Source: Syntrophobacterales bacterium
Lineage (GTDB): Bacteria; Desulfobacterota; Syntrophobacteria; BM002
Reading direction: 5' to 3'
Assembly (NCBI GenBank): GCA_030601545.1
Contig: JAUVTM010000011.1
Span: forward strand, 1 to 16,214
DNA: 16,214 bases
Positions within the stretch are counted from its first letter, which is position 1. Each line of letters starts with the position of its first letter. This document shows, one piece after another, positions 13,519 to 16,214 of the stretch. A model generated the notes under the pieces. The model had not been told where the DNA came from. It made no database searches and worked only from the letters and a program-made list of their open reading frames with translations. The position numbers and the translations under genes were made by a program.

Positions 13519-13809
13519 TTAAGCTCCTTCAAAAAACTCGATCTTTTGCCCAGGTTTCAGAGTAACAACAGCCTTTTTCCAATGACGCCTGCGACCTTCG
13601 CTACGACCAAGCCGCTTGCGTTTGCCCTGATAGTTCATGGTGCGCACATCCTCCACCTGAACCTTGAAAATTCGCTCCACAGCCTTCTTGATCTCTATCT
13701 TGTTGGCCCGCCGATCCACCTCGAAGGCCAGCTGATTGTGCATCTCTTTTATTATCGTGCTCTTTTCAGTAATCAGTGGTCGTTTGATAATCTTGTAGGC
13801 ATCTTTCAT
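13519..13809 (-). CDS. rplW: 50S ribosomal protein L23
   Basis: 96 residues. L23 stands at the tunnel exit and is the main docking point for trigger factor and SRP. Opens K-D-A-Y-K-I-I-K-R-P-L-I-T-E-K-S, with the family block F-E-V-D-R-R-A-N-K-I-E-I-K-K-A-V-E and F-K-V-Q-V-E-D-V-R-T-M-N-Y. The C-terminal part G-R-R-R-H-W-K-K-A-V-V-T-L is also typical. ATG start; the binding site is a weak GGGGT. Twelve bp before rplB. Confidence 0.97.
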   Translation of the reverse strand: MKDAYKIIKRPLITEKSTIIKEMHNQLAFEVDRRANKIEIKKAVERIFKVQVEDVRTMNYQGKRKRLGRSEGRRRHWKKAVVTLKPGQKIEFFEGA

Positions 13810-13832
13810 AACTTACCCCAGGGTGCTTCACC

Positions 13833-14474
13833 TTATGCGCTATGCGTGTCTTTCCCGAGCAGGGCAGCCTCTATTTTCGGCACCGCCTCTTTGATTAACA
13901 TCAGATGCTGATACCTGAGGATGTCATAAACATTCAGCCCCTCAGAGCGCAGCACCTTCGTATGGGGCACACTTCTGGCCGAAATTTCGACAACATCGTC
14001 ACGCTCTGGAATCACCACCAAAACACTATCTATGTCAAAAACCTGCAAAACTTCCATAAAAGCCTTTGTTTTTATTTCATCAAGACCAAGCCCATCCAAT
14101 ACCACCACCTGATTCTCTTTACACTTGCTGCTCAAAGCCATCTTCAAGGCCTGCTTGCGGATCTTTTTGTTGACCTTGGGAGTATAATCTCTCGGCTTAG
14201 GACCGAAGGTGACGCCCCCCCCGCGCCAAATCGGCGAAGACCTCGTACCTGCGCGAGCACGTCCAGTCCCCTTCTGCCGCCAGGGCTTGCGACCGCCACC
14301 TCTCACCTCAGAACGTCCTTTGGTGCTAGCACTCCCGGATCTCCGCTTGGCAAGTTGCATGGTCGCCACTTCGTGGAGCAGGTGGGATTTGACCTGGACA
14401 TTGAAAACCTCATCGTTCAGTTCGATTTCACCTATCTGTTCGTTCTTGCTATTGCAAACGGCCACTGTTGCCAT
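13833..14474 (-). CDS. rplD: 50S ribosomal protein L4
   Basis: 213 residues. L4 lines the exit tunnel through a long loop; in E. coli it also represses the S10 operon. The loop region is clear: S-A-S-T-K-G-R-S-E-V-R-G-G-G-R-K-P-W-R-Q, followed by K-G-T-G-R-A-R-A-G-T-R-S-S-P-I-W-R-G-G-G (about 47-87). The C-terminal globular part has V-V-V-L-D-G-L and ends G-K-D-T-H-S-A. ATG with GAGG six bases upstream. Confidence 0.98.
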   Translation of the reverse strand: MATVAVCNSKNEQIGEIELNDEVFNVQVKSHLLHEVATMQLAKRRSGSASTKGRSEVRGGGRKPWRQKGTGRARAGTRSSPIWRGGGVTFGPKPRDYTPKVNKKIRKQALKMALSSKCKENQVVVLDGLGLDEIKTKAFMEVLQVFDIDSVLVVIPERDDVVEISARSVPHTKVLRSEGLNVYDILRYQHLMLIKEAVPKIEAALLGKDTHSA

Positions 14475-14506
14475 GACCAGCCTCTTTTCTTCTCTCTACC
14501 GCAGTA

Positions 14507-14529
14507 GCAACTTCCCCGTCGGAAACTGC
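14507..14529 (-). promoter_or_regulatory. Possible stem-loop in the rplC-rplD gap
   Basis: On the minus-strand transcript GCAGTTTCC can pair with GGAAGTTGC (9 pairs, two of them G-U) around the loop GACGG, just after the rplC stop. An A run precedes it, and no T run follows in the direction of the operon, so it is not a terminator for these genes. It may be chance. Confidence 0.25.
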
Positions 14530-14536
14530 TTTTTTG

Positions 14537-15172
14537 CTAGAATTTGCCGCTCTTCTTGATAAACACCACTCCGTTCCGTCCGCCAGGCACAGCACCCCTG
14601 ATGAGAATGATGTTTTCTTCGGGTCTGACGTCCACCACCATGACCCCTTTGACCGTCGACCGCCGGTTGCCCATCTGACCAGGCATCTTTCTTCCCTTGA
14701 TCACCCGGGAGGGCGTAGCACTGCAGCCTATGGATCCTGGAGAACGTTTGTTCATGCCTCCGTGACTCATTGGACCCCGAGAAAAATTCCAGCGCTTGAT
14801 GGTGCCGGCAAAGCCTTTACCCTTGGTCCTGCCAACCACGTTGACCAACTCGCCCACTTGAAATATATCGGCGCTGACTTCCTGTCCCAGCTCAAATTCT
14901 CCCACATCGTCCACTCTCACCTCTCTGACCACGGCGAAAGGGCCTTTGCCGCTTTTCTTGAAATGACCCAGCAAAGGTTTGTTGGTCCGCTGGGGCTTCC
15001 GTTCGCCGAAGCCCAACTGCACGGCATTGTAACCATCGCTTTCAACACTCTTGATCTGGGTGATCGTACACGGCCCCGCCTGAATAACCGTAACCGGGGT
15101 GGCCTCACCGTCCGGGGAAAACAACTGGGACATGCCCAATTTCTTGCCAATTAGTGCGTTAACCATTTTCAA
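14537..15172 (-). CDS. rplC: 50S ribosomal protein L3
   Basis: 211 residues. L3 binds 23S rRNA near the peptidyl transferase centre and starts assembly with L24. Opens M-V-N-A-L-I-G-K-K-L-G-M-S-Q and has the conserved K-G-K-G-F-A-G-T-I-K-R-W-N-F, H-G-G-M-N-K-R-S-P-G-S-I-G and K-M-P-G-Q-M-G segments of the finger loop. The start could be TTG at 15172 (9 bases after GGAG) or ATG at 15166 (15 bases after it); spacing favours TTG, family starts favour ATG. The gap to rpsJ (181 bp) is unusual and holds a repeat pair. Confidence 0.97.
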   Translation of the reverse strand: MKMVNALIGKKLGMSQLFSPDGEATPVTVIQAGPCTITQIKSVESDGYNAVQLGFGERKPQRTNKPLLGHFKKSGKGPFAVVREVRVDDVGEFELGQEVSADIFQVGELVNVVGRTKGKGFAGTIKRWNFSRGPMSHGGMNKRSPGSIGCSATPSRVIKGRKMPGQMGNRRSTVKGVMVVDVRPEENIILIRGAVPGGRNGVVFIKKSGKF

Positions 15173-15197
15173 TCACTTACTCTCCATTCTGGAGAGT

Positions 15198-15226
15198 GTC
15201 CGTTGTCAGTTATCCGTTGTCCGTTG
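15198..15226. repeat. Heptamer array TCMGTTN, left arm (rplC-rpsJ gap)
   Basis: Four in-register 7-base words on the plus strand: GTCCGTT, GTCAGTT, ATCCGTT and GTCCGTT. Its inverted word forms the array at 15321-15348. About 94 bp of unrepeated sequence lies between them, with no gene visible; within it a 9-base word CAGCCAGGT is tandemly duplicated at 15289-15306. Confidence 0.8.
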
Positions 15227-15288
15227 CAGATGTACCGAAACCACTTGCTTCGGCAATAAGCGCGCCATCACGCTCTGTACGGCGGACG

Positions 15289-15306
15289 CAGCCAGGTCAG
15301 CCAGGT
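15289..15306. repeat. Tandem duplicate of a 9-base word
   Basis: CAGCCAGGT occurs twice head to tail without mismatch. It lies in the centre of the repeat-flanked element between rplC and rpsJ. No function is suggested by it alone. Confidence 0.7.
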
Positions 15307-15320
15307 AATAATATGGATAC

Positions 15321-15348
15321 AACTGACGACTGACCACAAACAACTGAC
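15321..15348. repeat. Inverted heptamer array AACTGAC, right arm (rplC-rpsJ gap)
   Basis: AACTGAC, GACTGAC, a degenerate CACAAAC and AACTGAC in 7-base register. AACTGAC is the exact complement of GTCAGTT in the left arm at 15198-15226. The array ends five bases before the rpsJ stop codon. Confidence 0.8.
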
Positions 15349-15353
15349 ACTCC

Positions 15354-15662
15354 TTATAGCTTTATCTCAACATCCACCCCCGCCGACAGATCCAACTTCA
15401 TCAGAGCATCTACTGTCTGCTGGGTTGGCTCGATAATATCCAATAGTCGCTTGTGAGTACGGATTTCGAATTGTTCCCTGGATTTCTTGTCCACATGTGG
15501 AGAACGGAGTACACAATATTTGGTGATCTCGGTGGGCAGAGGTATGGGTCCCGCCACCTTGGCACCAGTTCTCTTTGCCGTCTCGACGATCTCGTTGGTG
15601 GATTGATCCAACAACTTGTGGTCGTATGCCTTGAGTCGTATACGGATTTTTTGATCTGCCAT
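15354..15662 (-). CDS. rpsJ: 30S ribosomal protein S10
   Basis: 102 residues, normal length. S10 is in the head of the small subunit; it also binds NusB in transcription antitermination. Diagnostic: I-R-I-R-L-K-A-Y-D-H-K-L-L-D near 5-18, G-P-I-P-L-P-T-E-I near 38-46, and S-P-H-V-D-K-K-S-R-E-Q-F-E-I-R-T-H-K-R near 54-72. ATG start with GGAG five bases upstream. First gene of the S10 cluster, after tuf. Confidence 0.98.
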   Translation of the reverse strand: MADQKIRIRLKAYDHKLLDQSTNEIVETAKRTGAKVAGPIPLPTEITKYCVLRSPHVDKKSREQFEIRTHKRLLDIIEPTQQTVDALMKLDLSAGVDVEIKL

Positions 15663-15692
15663 AACTACTCCGCCCTCAAGTTAAGACAATTT

Positions 15693-15763
15693 CGAATTTA
15701 GGGATTGAGGGATTCAGGGATTTCCAATTCCTTAATTTCTTAATTCCTGAATTCCCTAATTCG
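15693..15763. repeat. Octamer array with inverted array (rpsJ-tuf gap)
   Basis: Left arm (15697-15720): three 8-base words of the type TTNAGGGA. Right arm (about 15728-15763): words of the type TTCCTTAA, TTTCTTAA, TTCCTGAA and TTCCCTAA, the inverted form. The ends pair well: CGAATTTAGGG at 15693-15703 against CCCTAATTCG at 15754-15763, one base bulged. The right arm touches the tuf stop codon. Being next to tuf, a folded transcript here could also help to separate tuf from rpsJ, but there is no clean terminator. Confidence 0.75.
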
Positions 15764-16214
15764 CTATTCAATAATATCACTGATGACACCGGCGCCCACT
15801 GTGCGGCCTCCCTCTCGAATGGCAAACCGCAACTCCTTCTCCATCGCTATCGGCGTGATCAATTCCACGCTCGCGGACACGTTGTCTCCAGGCATCACCA
15901 TCTCTACTCCCTCAGGCAACGTCACCACTCCGGTCACATCCGTGGTCCGAAAATAAAACTGCGGCCTATAGCCATTGAAAAACGGCGTGTGACGCCCACC
16001 CTCCTCCTTCTTCAATACATACGCCTCAGCCTTAAACTTCCGGTGCGGCATAATCGAACCAGGATGCGCCACTACCTGACCACGCTCCACGTCTTCTCGC
16101 TTCACCCCACGCAGCAAAACCCCTATGTTGTCTCCCGCCTGACCCTCATCCAAGGTCTTGCGAAACATCTCCACACCTGTGCATACTGTCTTGTGCGTCG
16201 GCCTAATCCCTACT
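15764..16214 (-). CDS. tuf: Elongation factor Tu, C-terminal part (cut by window edge)
   Basis: 149 residues of about 395-400; the start is beyond position 16214. EF-Tu brings aminoacyl-tRNA to the ribosome as a GTP complex. The part seen covers the end of domain 2 (V-G-I-R-P-T then K-T-V-C-T-G-V-E-M-F) and all of domain 3, with G-G-R-H-T-P-F-F-N-G-Y-R-P-Q-F-Y-F-R-T-T-D-V-T-G and the C-terminal R-E-G-G-R-T-V-G-A-G-V. An ATG inside (16174) is not the true start. Its place before rpsJ matches the str-S10 junction in many bacteria. Confidence 0.97.
   Translation of the reverse strand, partial: VGIRPTHKTVCTGVEMFRKTLDEGQAGDNIGVLLRGVKREDVERGQVVAHPGSIMPHRKFKAEAYVLKKEEGGRHTPFFNGYRPQFYFRTTDVTGVVTLPEGVEMVMPGDNVSASVELITPIAMEKELRFAIREGGRTVGAGVISDIIE

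Noticed and set aside
15300..15353. Promoter for rplC in the repeat-bearing gap
   Set aside because: I could not find -35 and -10 boxes at acceptable spacing on the minus strand; the gap is described as repeats only.

Overview
This window is almost entirely one bacterial ribosomal-protein superoperon (S10, spc and alpha operons joined), read on the minus strand. In transcription order from the right edge it runs: tuf (3' part only), rpsJ, rplC, rplD, rplW, rplB, rpsS, rplV, rpsC, rplP, rpmC, rpsQ, rplN, rplX, rplE, rpsN, rpsH, rplF, rplR, rpsE, rpmD, rplO, secY, adk, a remnant of map, rpmJ, rpsM, rpsK, rpsD, rpoA, rplQ. At the left edge a PilZ-domain gene with an N-terminal zinc-ribbon-like motif lies on the plus strand and converges on rplQ.

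The secY-adk-(map)-rpmJ-rpsM order, the zinc-ribbon PilZ protein and the Lys/Ala/Glu-rich tail on L17 suggest a Desulfobacterota (former Deltaproteobacteria) lineage. This is inference; no 16S or other taxonomic marker is present. S4, S14, L36, L24 and adenylate kinase all keep four zinc ligands. Many genes start at TTG behind a strong Shine-Dalgarno sequence.

The genes supply both ribosomal subunits (S3, S4, S5, S8, S10, S11, S13, S14, S17, S19; L2-L6, L14-L18, L22-L24, L29, L30, L36), the alpha subunit of RNA polymerase, the SecY translocon channel, adenylate kinase and EF-Tu. Most gaps are below 50 bp, and rpoA/rplQ abut while rplP/rpmC overlap by one base.

The unusual content lies between genes. 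(1) The gaps rpsE-rplR, rplR-rplF, rplC-rpsJ and rpsJ-tuf hold arrays of 7- or 8-base words followed by arrays of the inverted word, strictly phased and with a different word in each gap; the rplV-rpsC gap holds a simpler 9/10-base array. These look like one architectural class of short phased inverted-repeat elements inside an essential operon. (2) Between adk and rpmJ only the N-terminus of methionine aminopeptidase survives, broken by a frameshift. (3) rplQ ends early because of an apparent extra base in a purine tract; removing it extends the Lys/Ala/Glu-rich tail to within 11 bp of the PilZ gene, leaving no visible terminator between the convergent genes.
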